NCBI GenBank assembly: GCA_004293265.1
Contig: RDXZ01000015.1
Span: 1-51,552 of the forward strand
Source of the DNA: Bacteroidota bacterium
Lineage (GTDB): Bacteria > Bacteroidota > Bacteroidia > Cytophagales > Microscillaceae
DNA length: 51,552 bases
Reading direction: 5' to 3'
Position numbers and translations under genes: made by a program. The number at the start of each line of letters is the position of its first letter. Positions within the stretch are counted from its first letter, which is position 1. Positions 6,142 through 15,316 of this stretch are shown here, in pieces. The notes under the pieces were generated by a model. It made no database searches. It saw only the letters and a list, made by a program, of their open reading frames with translations, and was not told where the DNA came from.

Positions 6142-9087
6142 CTATTTCCTCAAAGCCTCCCACAAAATCTGTGCAGGGTGCAACGCTTTTCTTTTTGTAC
6201 CATCAAAAATTTGATGACGACAACTTGTGCCTGCCGCCGCGATTGTTATTTTTTCGTCTGTTTTTCGAATCGCAGGAAACAAAACTAATTCACCAATTTG
6301 CATCGACACTTCATAATGTTCTTTTTCATAACCAAAAGCACCCGCCATTCCACAACAACCCGAAGGTATGATTTGAACGCTATAATTTTGAGGCAAACTC
6401 AATATTTTTTTGCTTGGCACCAACGATGAAATCGCTTTTTGGTGGCAATGTCCGTGCAATTTTAATTCTTTTTTTTCTGTTGTAAATTGATTGCTGTTGA
6501 TATTTCCTTTATCTAATTCTTTTGCTAAAAATTCTTCGAAAGTAAACGTATTTTTTGCTAATTTTTTTGCCTTTTCTTGCATTTCATCTCTCAATAATTG
6601 CGGATATTCGTCCCTAAAACTCAAAATAGCAGAAGGCTCTAAACCTATCAAAACGCAATTTTCATCAATCAAATCACTAAAAATAGTTACATTTTTGGTG
6701 GCAATTTTTTTGGCTATATCCAACAATCCTTTTGAAAGATAAGTCCTTCCACTTTCGCTGTGTTTGATAATTTTGACTTCATAACCCAACGAAAACAATA
6801 ATTGCAAACAAGCAATTCCGACTTCTGTATCATTATAATTGGTAAATTCATCAACAAATAAATACAATTTGCCTATATTTTTTGTATTCATTTTTTGTAA
6901 AATATCTTTATTTTTTTGGTAATATTGATATAAATTGATAGCAGATAATTTTGGTAAACTTCTTTGCGTAGCAAATCCTGTTATTTTTTTGATGATATTT
7001 CCTGTGAAAGAATTGCCCACCAAAAAATTATAAAAACTTGGTAAAATACTTGCTAATTGATTGGTTTTGTTGATATTAGCAATCAAACGAGTTCGAAAAG
7101 GCACGCCTTTTTCTTTGTAATATTGATGTAAAAATTCGGCTTTCATTTTTGTCATATCCACATTAGACGGACATTCTGCCTTGCAACCTTTGCAACCAAT
7201 ACACAAATCCATCACTTCTTTGATACTTTCGTTAGCAAAAGGATTTTCTTGTGTCGAATTACTCAAAACATCTCTCAAAATATTTGCTCTTGCACGCGTG
7301 GTATCTTTTTCGTTTCGAGTCGCCATATAACTCGGACACATTGTGCTACCTGTCAAATGTGATTTTCGACAATCTCCTGAGCCATTGCAGAGTTCAGAAG
7401 CGGTGATAATGCCATTTTTATCAGAAAAATCTAAGATAGTTTTTATATTATTGTTGATTTTTTTTTCAGGCATATATCGCAAAGATGTATTCATTGGTGG
7501 CGTATCAATTATTTTATTAGGATTAAAAATATTGTTTTCATCAAAAATATTTTTTACTTTTCTTAATAATTCATAATTTTTTTCACCCAACATTTGCGGT
7601 ATAAATTCACCTCTCAAACGCCCATCACCATGCTCACCACTCAAAGAACCTTTGTATTTTTTGACTAAAACCGCAATTTCTTGAGCAATCGTTCTAAACA
7701 TTTCATTTCCTTCTTTTGTTTTGAGATTAAGAATAGGTCTTAGATGCAATTCGCCTGAGCCTGCGTGTGCGTAATGCACAGAAGAAAGTTTGTATTTCTT
7801 TAAAATTTCGTTAAATTCTCTGATATATTCTGGTAATTCTTGCACATCTACGGCGGTATCTTCGATGACAGGAACAGGTCTATCATCACTGATAATATTA
7901 CCCAAAAGTCCCAAACCTGCTTTTCTCAAATCCCAAACTTTTGGCATATCTTCTCCTTTCAAAATCGGAAAATGATAACCTAATTGATTGGTTTTCAAAT
8001 CATTGATTAAATTTTCTATGGCGTGATTGAGTTTTTCTTCTGAATTTTTTATCAATTCAACCACCAAAATTGCTTTGGGATTTCCTTGCACAAAAAAACG
8101 ATTTTTTGATTGTTCGATGCTATCTTTGGTGCAATCTAAAATATAATCATCAATCAATTCGCAAGCAGTTGGGGCATATTTCAAACCTACAAGATTTGCC
8201 CTCAAACTTTCGTCAATAGAATGATAATGTCCACAAATCAAGGCACGATGAGGCGAAGGAATTTCTACCAAATTTAATTTTGCTTCTGTCAAAAACATCA
8301 AAGTACCTTCTGAACCTGCAATCAATTTACACATATCAAAATCAGGTTTATTTTCAGTAAAAGGTGAAGTTTCCAACAACAAATCTAAGGCGTAACCTGT
8401 ATTTCTACGAGGTATATTTGGCTTTGGAAATTCTTTTCTGATTTCAGTTTGATTGTCTTTGTCTGTTAAAATATTTTGTATAGTTTTATATATTTTTCCT
8501 TCTAAATCATCTTTTTTTATTTTATTTTCAAAATTTTCTTTTGATATTTTTGAAAAAGCAATATTTTCTCCATCACTCAAAAAACCTTTCAATTCCAAAA
8601 TATGTTCTCTTGTACTTCCATAAATAATGGAATTAGAACCACAAGAATTGTTGCCAATCATTCCACCAATCATAGCACGATTAGCAGTAGAAGTTTCGGG
8701 AGCAAACATCAAATTATGTTGTTTTAAGGCACGATTGAGTTCATCACGCACAACACCCATCTGCACGCGTACCCATTTTTCTTTTTCGTTGATTTCTAAA
8801 ATTTGATTAAAATATTTAGAAACATCAACCACAATTCCATTTCCGACCACTTGCCCCGCCAAAGACGTGCCTGCTGTTCGTGGAATCAATCCAATTTTAT
8901 TTTCTTTTGCAAATTGAATAAGCGTTTGAATATCTTTTTCATTTTTTGGCAAACAGACTGCCATCGGCATTTCTTGGTAAGCAGATGCGTCAGTAGAGTA
9001 CAAAATACGATACGTTTCGTTGTCGTAAAATTCTCCTTGTATGTTTTTTTTGAGGGTTGTGAAGTTATTTTGTTCGGTAAGCAACAT
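6142..9087 (-). CDS. FAD-linked, Fe-S-containing D-2-hydroxyacid dehydrogenase (YdiJ/GlcD-GlpC fusion type)
   Basis: This 981-aa protein joins three modules found in E. coli YdiJ and in D-lactate or D-2-hydroxyglutarate dehydrogenases. The first is an FAD-binding PCMH domain (residues ~1-250; PRTAGTSLAGQVVGNGIVVD, GGMIGNNSCGSNSIIYGSTRE). A FAD-oxidase C-terminal domain follows (to ~530; HYAHAGSGELHLRP, LSGEHGDGRLRGEF). The third part is a ferredoxin domain with cysteines in CNGSGDCRKS...MCPSY and CIGCKGCKAECPSNV, then a CCG heterodisulfide-type domain (HGHCHQKA, IPSGCCGMAGAFGYE). It should oxidise a D-2-hydroxyacid and pass electrons to a quinone; the substrate is not readable from sequence. 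The start lies 2 nt after the stop of the HEPN ATPase gene. The last 87 bases are duplicated at 3521-3607, indicating integration at this gene's 3' end. Confidence 0.9.
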   Translation of the reverse strand: MLLTEQNNFTTLKKNIQGEFYDNETYRILYSTDASAYQEMPMAVCLPKNEKDIQTLIQFAKENKIGLIPRTAGTSLAGQVVGNGIVVDVSKYFNQILEINEKEKWVRVQMGVVRDELNRALKQHNLMFAPETSTANRAMIGGMIGNNSCGSNSIIYGSTREHILELKGFLSDGENIAFSKISKENFENKIKKDDLEGKIYKTIQNILTDKDNQTEIRKEFPKPNIPRRNTGYALDLLLETSPFTENKPDFDMCKLIAGSEGTLMFLTEAKLNLVEIPSPHRALICGHYHSIDESLRANLVGLKYAPTACELIDDYILDCTKDSIEQSKNRFFVQGNPKAILVVELIKNSEEKLNHAIENLINDLKTNQLGYHFPILKGEDMPKVWDLRKAGLGLLGNIISDDRPVPVIEDTAVDVQELPEYIREFNEILKKYKLSSVHYAHAGSGELHLRPILNLKTKEGNEMFRTIAQEIAVLVKKYKGSLSGEHGDGRLRGEFIPQMLGEKNYELLRKVKNIFDENNIFNPNKIIDTPPMNTSLRYMPEKKINNNIKTILDFSDKNGIITASELCNGSGDCRKSHLTGSTMCPSYMATRNEKDTTRARANILRDVLSNSTQENPFANESIKEVMDLCIGCKGCKAECPSNVDMTKMKAEFLHQYYKEKGVPFRTRLIANINKTNQLASILPSFYNFLVGNSFTGNIIKKITGFATQRSLPKLSAINLYQYYQKNKDILQKMNTKNIGKLYLFVDEFTNYNDTEVGIACLQLLFSLGYEVKIIKHSESGRTYLSKGLLDIAKKIATKNVTIFSDLIDENCVLIGLEPSAILSFRDEYPQLLRDEMQEKAKKLAKNTFTFEEFLAKELDKGNINSNQFTTEKKELKLHGHCHQKAISSLVPSKKILSLPQNYSVQIIPSGCCGMAGAFGYEKEHYEVSMQIGELVLFPAIRKTDEKITIAAAGTSCRHQIFDGTKRKALHPAQILWEALRK
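6149..6228. repeat. right 80-bp direct repeat (attachment-site-like), inside the dehydrogenase 3' end
   Basis: This segment is identical over 80 bases to 3528-3607. It encodes the last codons of the dehydrogenase, so integration here leaves the gene functional. The sequences diverge immediately outside (6229 versus 3608). Confidence 0.85.
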
Positions 9088-9089
9088 TT

Positions 9090-10652
9090 TTATATTTGTT
9101 TGAGATATTGATTGACCATATTTAATATTTCTTTTACATAAATTTCTGCTTGTTGTACTGTTGTAGGTTTAATAGATTTAAAACGGCTGTGTGCGTAAGG
9201 ATTTCTAATTTTAATGATGAGTTGCATCTTTTTTTCAAGGTCAGATCTTCCTTTATCTCCACCAAAAATATCTTTGAAATAGTTATTCCAAACATTTTTT
9301 GATAAAATAATTTCAAATAAAGGTTGTGCATCTAAATAATCTAAAAGATTATCTGATTTATAATCATCTTTTGATTTTTCTCTTTTTTGAATTGCTCCAT
9401 CAATTTTTTTCTCATCTGTTTCCAAACCATTAAAAAATATAGGAAAAAAAGCAATAAGTTGATTTTGCCATTCCTCTTGATGTTTCTCTTGAAAAACTTT
9501 AGTAATAAGTCCACGCAAAGAAGTTTCTAAATTAGTCCAAAGACTCCAAAAATCTACTTTTCTACCTAAATTTTGTAGATATTCTTGAAAATGTTGTGAA
9601 AATGCTATTAATCCTTTATCTCCACCAAGCAAATGTAAATCTTTTAACAAGCCATAAGTATCTCGTAATTCTTTAATATCATCATCTGTAACATTTATCA
9701 TAGGTCCAAAAAGAATCTGCAACATTTTTTCAAAAGTTTTATCTTCTTTTAATAAATCGATGAGTTGTTCATAATATTCCAAAAAATGAAGTCTTATTTT
9801 TGAAAAAATATTTTCTATGTTTACATCTAAAAGGCTGTTATTTTGTTTGTAGTATTCTACTATTTCAAATCCAAGAGATGCTAATAAATAAGGATGTCCG
9901 CCACAATAATATAATATTTTTTCTTTTTGTTCTTGAGTTAATGATATTTCAATATTTTCATATAGTTGAAAATAAGATAAAATTTCAGTTTCATTATATA
10001 TGGTTAGGTATTCTTTTGTGAATATAAGATTAAAATTTGAACTACTGCAATTACTTTTTACCTCTATTTCTTTGATACTCCTTCTTGAAGTAGTAACTAC
10101 TGCAAATCCATATTTTTGTCCATCATAAGCCAATTCTCTTAACATTTTAAAAGCTTCAGAACTATTATGAAAAATACCTCTTGCCTCGTCAAATTCATCT
10201 AAGATAATGATAAAATAATAACCAAGGCTCACTGTATATTCATAAAATCTTTCTATATTGTAGGTTAAATCATCCCAATTTTCTTGATTAAATATATCAT
10301 TAGCAATTATTTTTATATCTTCATCTAAGGCACCTATTTTTTTGAGTTCATCAAAACAATAACGCACCAAGTATTTAAAAAAAGAATTTCTATTTGAAAA
10401 TTTAGAAAAATCTATCCACACAGGAACTTTTTTTTCTTCAATCAAATTTTGTCTTTGCTCTATAATTCCTTGTTTTGCTAAACTACTTTTACCTATGCGA
10501 GGATAACCGATAATAGCCAAATTATTAGGCATATTTTGGTCTATTACATTATTAGCGACCGATTTTAAGTTTTGAAATCTACCTATAAATGTTTCGCCTG
10601 TAATAATTCTACCTTTTTGTGCAAAGGGATTAATAATATTTTTATTTTCCAT
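9090..10652 (-). CDS. P-loop (STAND/AAA-like) ATPase with C-terminal Swt1-like HEPN RNase domain
   Basis: The 520-aa protein begins MENKNIINPFAQKGRIITGE, with the FIGR box typical of NTPases of this clade. Walker A is GYPRIGKSS (49-56), Walker B is FIIILDEFDEARG (~148-159), and GGHPYLLASLG matches the GHP motif of STAND-like ATPases. The C-terminal ~150 residues (from about WSLWTNLETSLRGLI through LFEIILSKNVWNNYFKDIFG) end in RNPYAHSR, an R-x4-H motif (R483, H488) as in catalytic HEPN RNases of the Swt1 group. An upstream ATG at 10691 lies inside the preceding gene; 10652, 5 nt after that gene's stop, is preferred. It is co-transcribed with the 1467-aa ATPase. Probable role: the RNA-cleaving effector of a defence or stress system. 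The domain call is strong; the function is inferred. Confidence 0.8.
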   Translation of the reverse strand: MENKNIINPFAQKGRIITGETFIGRFQNLKSVANNVIDQNMPNNLAIIGYPRIGKSSLAKQGIIEQRQNLIEEKKVPVWIDFSKFSNRNSFFKYLVRYCFDELKKIGALDEDIKIIANDIFNQENWDDLTYNIERFYEYTVSLGYYFIIILDEFDEARGIFHNSSEAFKMLRELAYDGQKYGFAVVTTSRRSIKEIEVKSNCSSSNFNLIFTKEYLTIYNETEILSYFQLYENIEISLTQEQKEKILYYCGGHPYLLASLGFEIVEYYKQNNSLLDVNIENIFSKIRLHFLEYYEQLIDLLKEDKTFEKMLQILFGPMINVTDDDIKELRDTYGLLKDLHLLGGDKGLIAFSQHFQEYLQNLGRKVDFWSLWTNLETSLRGLITKVFQEKHQEEWQNQLIAFFPIFFNGLETDEKKIDGAIQKREKSKDDYKSDNLLDYLDAQPLFEIILSKNVWNNYFKDIFGGDKGRSDLEKKMQLIIKIRNPYAHSRFKSIKPTTVQQAEIYVKEILNMVNQYLKQI

Positions 10653-10657
10653 TGTTT

Positions 10658-13600
10658 TTATTCCCAAATATTTGGATTTTCGTTTAACCATTCTTTAAAT
10701 AAACCAACTCTTATTTTATAGCCTTTTTGCCCATGTGTTTCTATTACTTCACGACTTTCAAGGTTTTTTAACACTTCATTGATATTGAATTTTGTTTTAC
10801 AATCATTGAGTAGCGAAGGAAAACAATAACCATCTTCAGTATTTCGTGTATGTTCTGCAATTTTTTTTAATACACTTATAAAATCACTGTCAGGAATTTT
10901 ATCTTTTGAAGGATCACCATTTTCTATAAAATTTTTAAAATTATCTTTTCTTTCAGTACCTCTTAATAAAAGATCTTTTACTTTCTCAATATTAGCACCT
11001 GTAACATATAATTGTCTATTTTTATTCATGTAATCGACAAGTGCATTACAAAAAATTTGGATATACCAAGGGTGACCTGCTGTTAATTGAATTATTTTAT
11101 CTATAGCATTTTCTCTAAATCTGCTTTCGTTATTACTTAACTTTTTTATAGGATCATCTATTAAAAGTTTTGCACTTTCATTATCTAAGTAAGTAATTCT
11201 TTTTGGTAAAATTGTTCCAAAAGCATTTTCATATTGGGCAAAAAATTTCGGAAAAACATCTTGGGCCACCAATACAACATTAAAATAGTTCGTAGATAAA
11301 AGTGCTTTCCAACTTTTCATAAAATCGTCACTTAATTTACCTTCTACTATCTGTCCATAAATATAAGTAAATTCATCAATACTCACTATCAACCTTATAT
11401 TTTGCCAATCAACTTGATTGTTTTTTTGTTCTTGTAAATTGCTCATTATTTCATAAAAATAGTCAACAGGAGAAGGATGTTCGTAAAAGGATTTACTATC
11501 AGGAACTAAAAAAGTAATATTTGATAAATTTTCTTTTCTTATTTTTCTTTGGATAGCGTCTCTGAAAGTAAGTAAAATTCTATGCAAAAAACGATAAAAC
11601 ATTGGTATTGAGCTTTCACCCATAAATTTGCCTACATCTCCAATTTTAGCCACTATAACTGTAGGGTTTTCATCTAATTTATTCTCTAAATGTGTTAAAA
11701 CAGAGGATTTTCCAGAGCGAAATTGTCCATAAATCACATAACTTACTCCATCTTCTACCATTGTTTTATAAGCAGAATTGATATAATTTTCTCGTCCATA
11801 AAACATATCACTTTGTGTTACGGGTTTTCCACTTGCACCATTCGCATAAGGATTTGGTTTTACTTCTATAAAATCTCCTTGTTCGCCTAACTCAATAGAT
11901 AATGGTTCTGAACGTGTAGTGAAAAATTCTCCTAATCTATTTTTAAAATCAGCCTTTATTTCTATTGAAAATGCTTTTGCTTGTATGGCTTTTTCTGTCA
12001 ATTCCAGTTCTATGATTTTTAATTCATTTTTTTTACCTTTGATTGTATTGTAAGAAATTGAATTTTGATTGATAGATTTAAAATACAATGGATTTTCTTC
12101 TAAATATAATTCAACTTGCTCTGCGTGACCTTCAGTTTTATTTTCTATTTTTATTTGTAAATCAATCATATTATTATTTTTGAGTTGATAACTTGAAAAA
12201 ACAGAACTAAATTCTAATTCAGGTTTGTAAATAATAAATAGATTTTGAATAAATTTTTGTAAAGAAGATAATATTTTATTTAATATGGGGTAAATTTCTT
12301 CTATTGAAAATTTAGTAGGATTTTTTTCAATATCATTTAGTAATCTTTCTGTTTTTGATTTAATATCTTCCACTTTGTTATTTTTATCATCAAAGTCTGT
12401 TGCAGTAGATAAAGCAACACAATTATTTAAAATACGTTCTAATTCTATTAAATAATCTTTATCCAAATTAAATAACACCTTATTTTGACAAGTTTTTATG
12501 CGTTCTATACTCAATAAAAGCCAAACTTCTGCAATCTCAAAATTACCTAAAGGCGAAAACTGATTAGATAATTCATCTTCTTTTTTTGTAATTTCTTTGG
12601 CTTGTTTTTTCCAACTTTCTATAAAATTTTCATAACTTGAATTAATAGGTATTTTTAAAAAATCACAAGATTTGCTCTTCAAGTCAATATTCTCAAATAA
12701 AATTTTTGAAATTTTATTCATTGAATATTTTTGACTTCTCGAGAATAGTAATATAATAGAATTAAAAAAAATATCTTTATTACTAATTTTTTGATAAACA
12801 TCAATTACACCTCTATCAATACTGACATCAGTAAAAGGTATATGCTCTCGCCCTAAAAATGAGTATAAGTAACGACATAAAGCGTAAGAAGCATCTATAA
12901 TATCAGAACTATTTTGTCCAAAAAATATTAGATTATAGGCACGTAGACCTATTAAATAGTAATTACGAACACAATCAATATGACCACCAACTTGAATAGC
13001 ATTATCTCCTTTTGAAGTAAAACTACGACACAAGTATTTATATAAATCATTCGTAATTTCCTGCTTATCAATAAAAATTCGAGCAGCAGTAAGATATATT
13101 TGACTTCGAGTCTCTGCACCTAAACCTCCTGAAACACCTGCATCATCTTCTAATTTCTTTAAATCTTGTTCTTTATCGCTTGAGCTACCTATATATTTAC
13201 TATTTTCTAATCTATCTTTAACATAAAGCATATCACAATTTTCAAGAAAAAATTTTGTAATACCATCAAGACTTTTATCTCCATCATCGTATTTATATTC
13301 TTGTTGATTTTCATTGTTTTTACCTTCAATAATATTTATTAACTCTTGCGCCTTTGCATCTCCATATTCTACAATTATTTTATTGAGAATTTTTTTGGCT
13401 TCTTCATTTTTTCCTTGTTTATATAAACAAAAAGCTATATTTATTTCAATATTGTATTGAGAAGGATTTATTTTTAGTGCGAGTATATAATAATTTTCCG
13501 CCTCTTTAAAATTTTGCAATTCTACATAACAAGCTGCTAATCCAATATATTTTGATAATTTTAAGTCTTTTCTAAATGTGTTCTTTAAAAGTTGTTTTTG

Positions 13601-15061
13601 AATTTTAATAGCTTCTTCATAGGCATTTGATTGAAAATAAAGCGCATATAACAAATTCAAATCAGAGTCTGAAAAGTTTTGTTGATATTTTTTGATAACT
13701 TCAATGGCTCTTTTAGGCTCTTTTACTTGTTGCCCTAACATACTTGCCAAATCTCTAACTGCTTTTTCTTTGATAGGAATACTCACTTCGTTTTCTATTC
13801 CTCTAATAAATAGTTCTTCTGCTTTTTTGAAGTTTTTTGTAACATCTCTTTCTATACGAGCATTTTTTAGTATTTCTGCATTTGAACCTTTTTGTACTCT
13901 TGATTGTAAATGATATGGAAGATTGCTATCATTATTTACTTTATAGTTATTTTTTGGTATGATTGGTAATGAAACAAAATTATTGATAACTTCTTTCTTT
14001 ATTTCAACATTTGGTTTAATATTCTTTTTTTGTTGCCAATCTAACTTAAATTGAATGTATGAAATAGTTGGTTTTTTAGGTAGTGCTTCCAACCCCTCCA
14101 AAACCAAAAACTTAAAATCAACTTCATCTTTTGATGCTTCTTCCAACAAAGTTTCAACTATTTTCTTTTTACCTTTTTTCAATAATGAATAACAAACACT
14201 TTCAAAAAATTTGCTATACTCTTGTGTTGATAGTTTTTTAGTTTTGATAAGATTATCAAAAATATCATAAGCAGAAAATTGAATGATTAAATCTACTAAT
14301 TTATACCAATATTTTTCATATTGAGTATTTATATCTACTTTTAAAAATAAGTTTTCTAAACTAAATAGTGTTAGTTCATTATTTTTAATTTGAGTAGATA
14401 AGTATATCAAATTCTGCCAACTTTTTTCTGTATTATTTTCAGATTTGCACGCATTTACATAACTTTCAATAGATTTTTCAAAATCATTGTTCAAAAAATA
14501 AAAATATCCATTTAAGTTATAAAAAAAAGAATATTTAGATAAATAAGGACTTTCTGCTAATTCTTTTGAATTGCTAATGAGAGAAAATAAAGTACTTTCA
14601 TTTAACCCTATTTTTTCGCTATTTTTATACTGATTAATAATCTTTCCCCATAGCTTTGCCTCCTCCGAACTCCTGCCTGTAACATCAAAAGTCTTAAAAA
14701 CTTCAGGCAATTCGTTAGAAATAACAGGTTTTTCGAATGAAAAAGAAATATTTTTTATTTCTGTATCAAAAGTTGTTTCTAATTGAATTAGTTTTTGTAA
14801 AATAATAGGACTTATTTCTTTCTTTTCTTCTTTTGTGATTGTTTTTTCTGTTTCCTTTTGATTGGTTTTTTGCTCAGTATTATTATTTTCTCCGTTAAAA
14901 ATTTCTTTTACAAACGAACTTGCCACACTTCTTCCATCTTCAAAATCAATGGTATTTTCAAGAGTATCAATATACACAATTTTGCTACTAATTTCTTTGC
15001 CATTATTCAAAGTAACTTTTACTTGTTTATTAGTATATTTAATTAAATCTATTGTTTTCAT
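10658..15061 (-). CDS. large TPR / beta-sandwich / P-loop ATPase / winged-helix protein, putative defence sensor
   Basis: This 1467-aa protein has a small beta-rich N-terminus (residues 1-57, SH3/Sm-like: KQVKVTLNNGKEISSKIVYI) and a charged linker (58-82). A long helical region with TPR-like repeats follows (clearest at ~405-560, ending EINIAFCLYKQGKNEEAKKI), then further helices. A beta-sandwich-like segment (~945-1065; IDLQIKIENKTEGHAEQVEL) precedes an ATPase with GRENYINSAY, Walker A GQFRSGKSS (~1110-1118), Walker B IRLIVSIDEFTYIYG (~1218-1232) and AGHPWYIQIF. A winged-helix region closes the chain (~1380-1467, NEVLKNLESREVIETHGQKG). This order, sensor repeats, NTPase, wHTH, resembles STAND regulators. 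It is the first gene of an operon with the HEPN ATPase. I cannot match it to a named system. Confidence 0.75.
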   Translation of the reverse strand: MKTIDLIKYTNKQVKVTLNNGKEISSKIVYIDTLENTIDFEDGRSVASSFVKEIFNGENNNTEQKTNQKETEKTITKEEKKEISPIILQKLIQLETTFDTEIKNISFSFEKPVISNELPEVFKTFDVTGRSSEEAKLWGKIINQYKNSEKIGLNESTLFSLISNSKELAESPYLSKYSFFYNLNGYFYFLNNDFEKSIESYVNACKSENNTEKSWQNLIYLSTQIKNNELTLFSLENLFLKVDINTQYEKYWYKLVDLIIQFSAYDIFDNLIKTKKLSTQEYSKFFESVCYSLLKKGKKKIVETLLEEASKDEVDFKFLVLEGLEALPKKPTISYIQFKLDWQQKKNIKPNVEIKKEVINNFVSLPIIPKNNYKVNNDSNLPYHLQSRVQKGSNAEILKNARIERDVTKNFKKAEELFIRGIENEVSIPIKEKAVRDLASMLGQQVKEPKRAIEVIKKYQQNFSDSDLNLLYALYFQSNAYEEAIKIQKQLLKNTFRKDLKLSKYIGLAACYVELQNFKEAENYYILALKINPSQYNIEINIAFCLYKQGKNEEAKKILNKIIVEYGDAKAQELINIIEGKNNENQQEYKYDDGDKSLDGITKFFLENCDMLYVKDRLENSKYIGSSSDKEQDLKKLEDDAGVSGGLGAETRSQIYLTAARIFIDKQEITNDLYKYLCRSFTSKGDNAIQVGGHIDCVRNYYLIGLRAYNLIFFGQNSSDIIDASYALCRYLYSFLGREHIPFTDVSIDRGVIDVYQKISNKDIFFNSIILLFSRSQKYSMNKISKILFENIDLKSKSCDFLKIPINSSYENFIESWKKQAKEITKKEDELSNQFSPLGNFEIAEVWLLLSIERIKTCQNKVLFNLDKDYLIELERILNNCVALSTATDFDDKNNKVEDIKSKTERLLNDIEKNPTKFSIEEIYPILNKILSSLQKFIQNLFIIYKPELEFSSVFSSYQLKNNNMIDLQIKIENKTEGHAEQVELYLEENPLYFKSINQNSISYNTIKGKKNELKIIELELTEKAIQAKAFSIEIKADFKNRLGEFFTTRSEPLSIELGEQGDFIEVKPNPYANGASGKPVTQSDMFYGRENYINSAYKTMVEDGVSYVIYGQFRSGKSSVLTHLENKLDENPTVIVAKIGDVGKFMGESSIPMFYRFLHRILLTFRDAIQRKIRKENLSNITFLVPDSKSFYEHPSPVDYFYEIMSNLQEQKNNQVDWQNIRLIVSIDEFTYIYGQIVEGKLSDDFMKSWKALLSTNYFNVVLVAQDVFPKFFAQYENAFGTILPKRITYLDNESAKLLIDDPIKKLSNNESRFRENAIDKIIQLTAGHPWYIQIFCNALVDYMNKNRQLYVTGANIEKVKDLLLRGTERKDNFKNFIENGDPSKDKIPDSDFISVLKKIAEHTRNTEDGYCFPSLLNDCKTKFNINEVLKNLESREVIETHGQKGYKIRVGLFKEWLNENPNIWE

Positions 15062-15116
15062 TCTATCAAAAGGATTATGTTTGAAAATAAAATTTTGTTT
15101 TGGATTTATCTTTTTG

Positions 15117-15124
15117 CAAAGTTA
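15117..15124 (-). promoter_or_regulatory. -7 promoter element TAACTTTG for the two-ATPase operon
   Basis: The minus-strand TAACTTTG matches TAnnTTTG and lies 55 nt upstream of the ATG of the 1467-aa ATPase. No well-spaced -33 TTG is visible. If used, one transcript could run through both ATPase genes into the dehydrogenase. Confidence 0.5.
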
Positions 15125-15316
15125 AACACAATTTTTGAATAATAAAAATATTGCAAAGGCAGGTTTTTCAATATGTTTCATTTGCTTTCATATATTTTAT
15201 TTTCTGCAAAAATAAACATTTTGAGCAAATAATAAAAATTATTTCTTGCCAAATTGAACAAAAACATTAAAAATAGCATTATAAAAATAGTCATTGCTTA
15301 TAAACTTAAAATTATT

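Larger units (their letters stand above)
3528..6228. mobile_element. putative integrated element (about 2.6 kb) bounded by 80-bp direct repeats, no recombinase
   Basis: The perfect 80-bp repeats at 3528-3607 and 6149-6228 bracket an XRE regulator and three lipoprotein genes. The repeat lies in the 3' end of a protein-coding gene, and the right copy restores that gene's reading frame with only silent changes. This is the layout left by site-specific integration (attL/attR). No integrase, transposase or relaxase is inside, so this would be a cis-mobilisable-type remnant moved in trans, or a decayed element. A short inverted repeat (AGTTATT/AATAACT, 3608-3630) abuts the left junction. An imperfect hairpin with a perfect core (CCTGTG/CACAGG, 6056-6070) lies near the right end. 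A tandem duplication with internal deletion is the alternative. Confidence 0.65.

Noticed and set aside
3608-6148. Integron cassette array as an explanation for the lipoprotein block
   Set aside because: There is no integrase and no series of attC-like sites between the genes; one long repeat at a gene 3' end fits site-specific integration or duplication better.
6123-6371. Plus-strand open frame over the 3' end of the dehydrogenase gene
   Set aside because: It is antisense to strongly conserved dehydrogenase C-terminal codons and has no promoter or recognisable product.
14858-15125. Plus-strand frames antisense to the start of the 1467-aa ATPase, considered as a possible antitoxin or overlapping gene
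   Set aside because: The sequences are hydrophobic shadow translations of Lys/Glu-rich codons on the other strand, without start signals.
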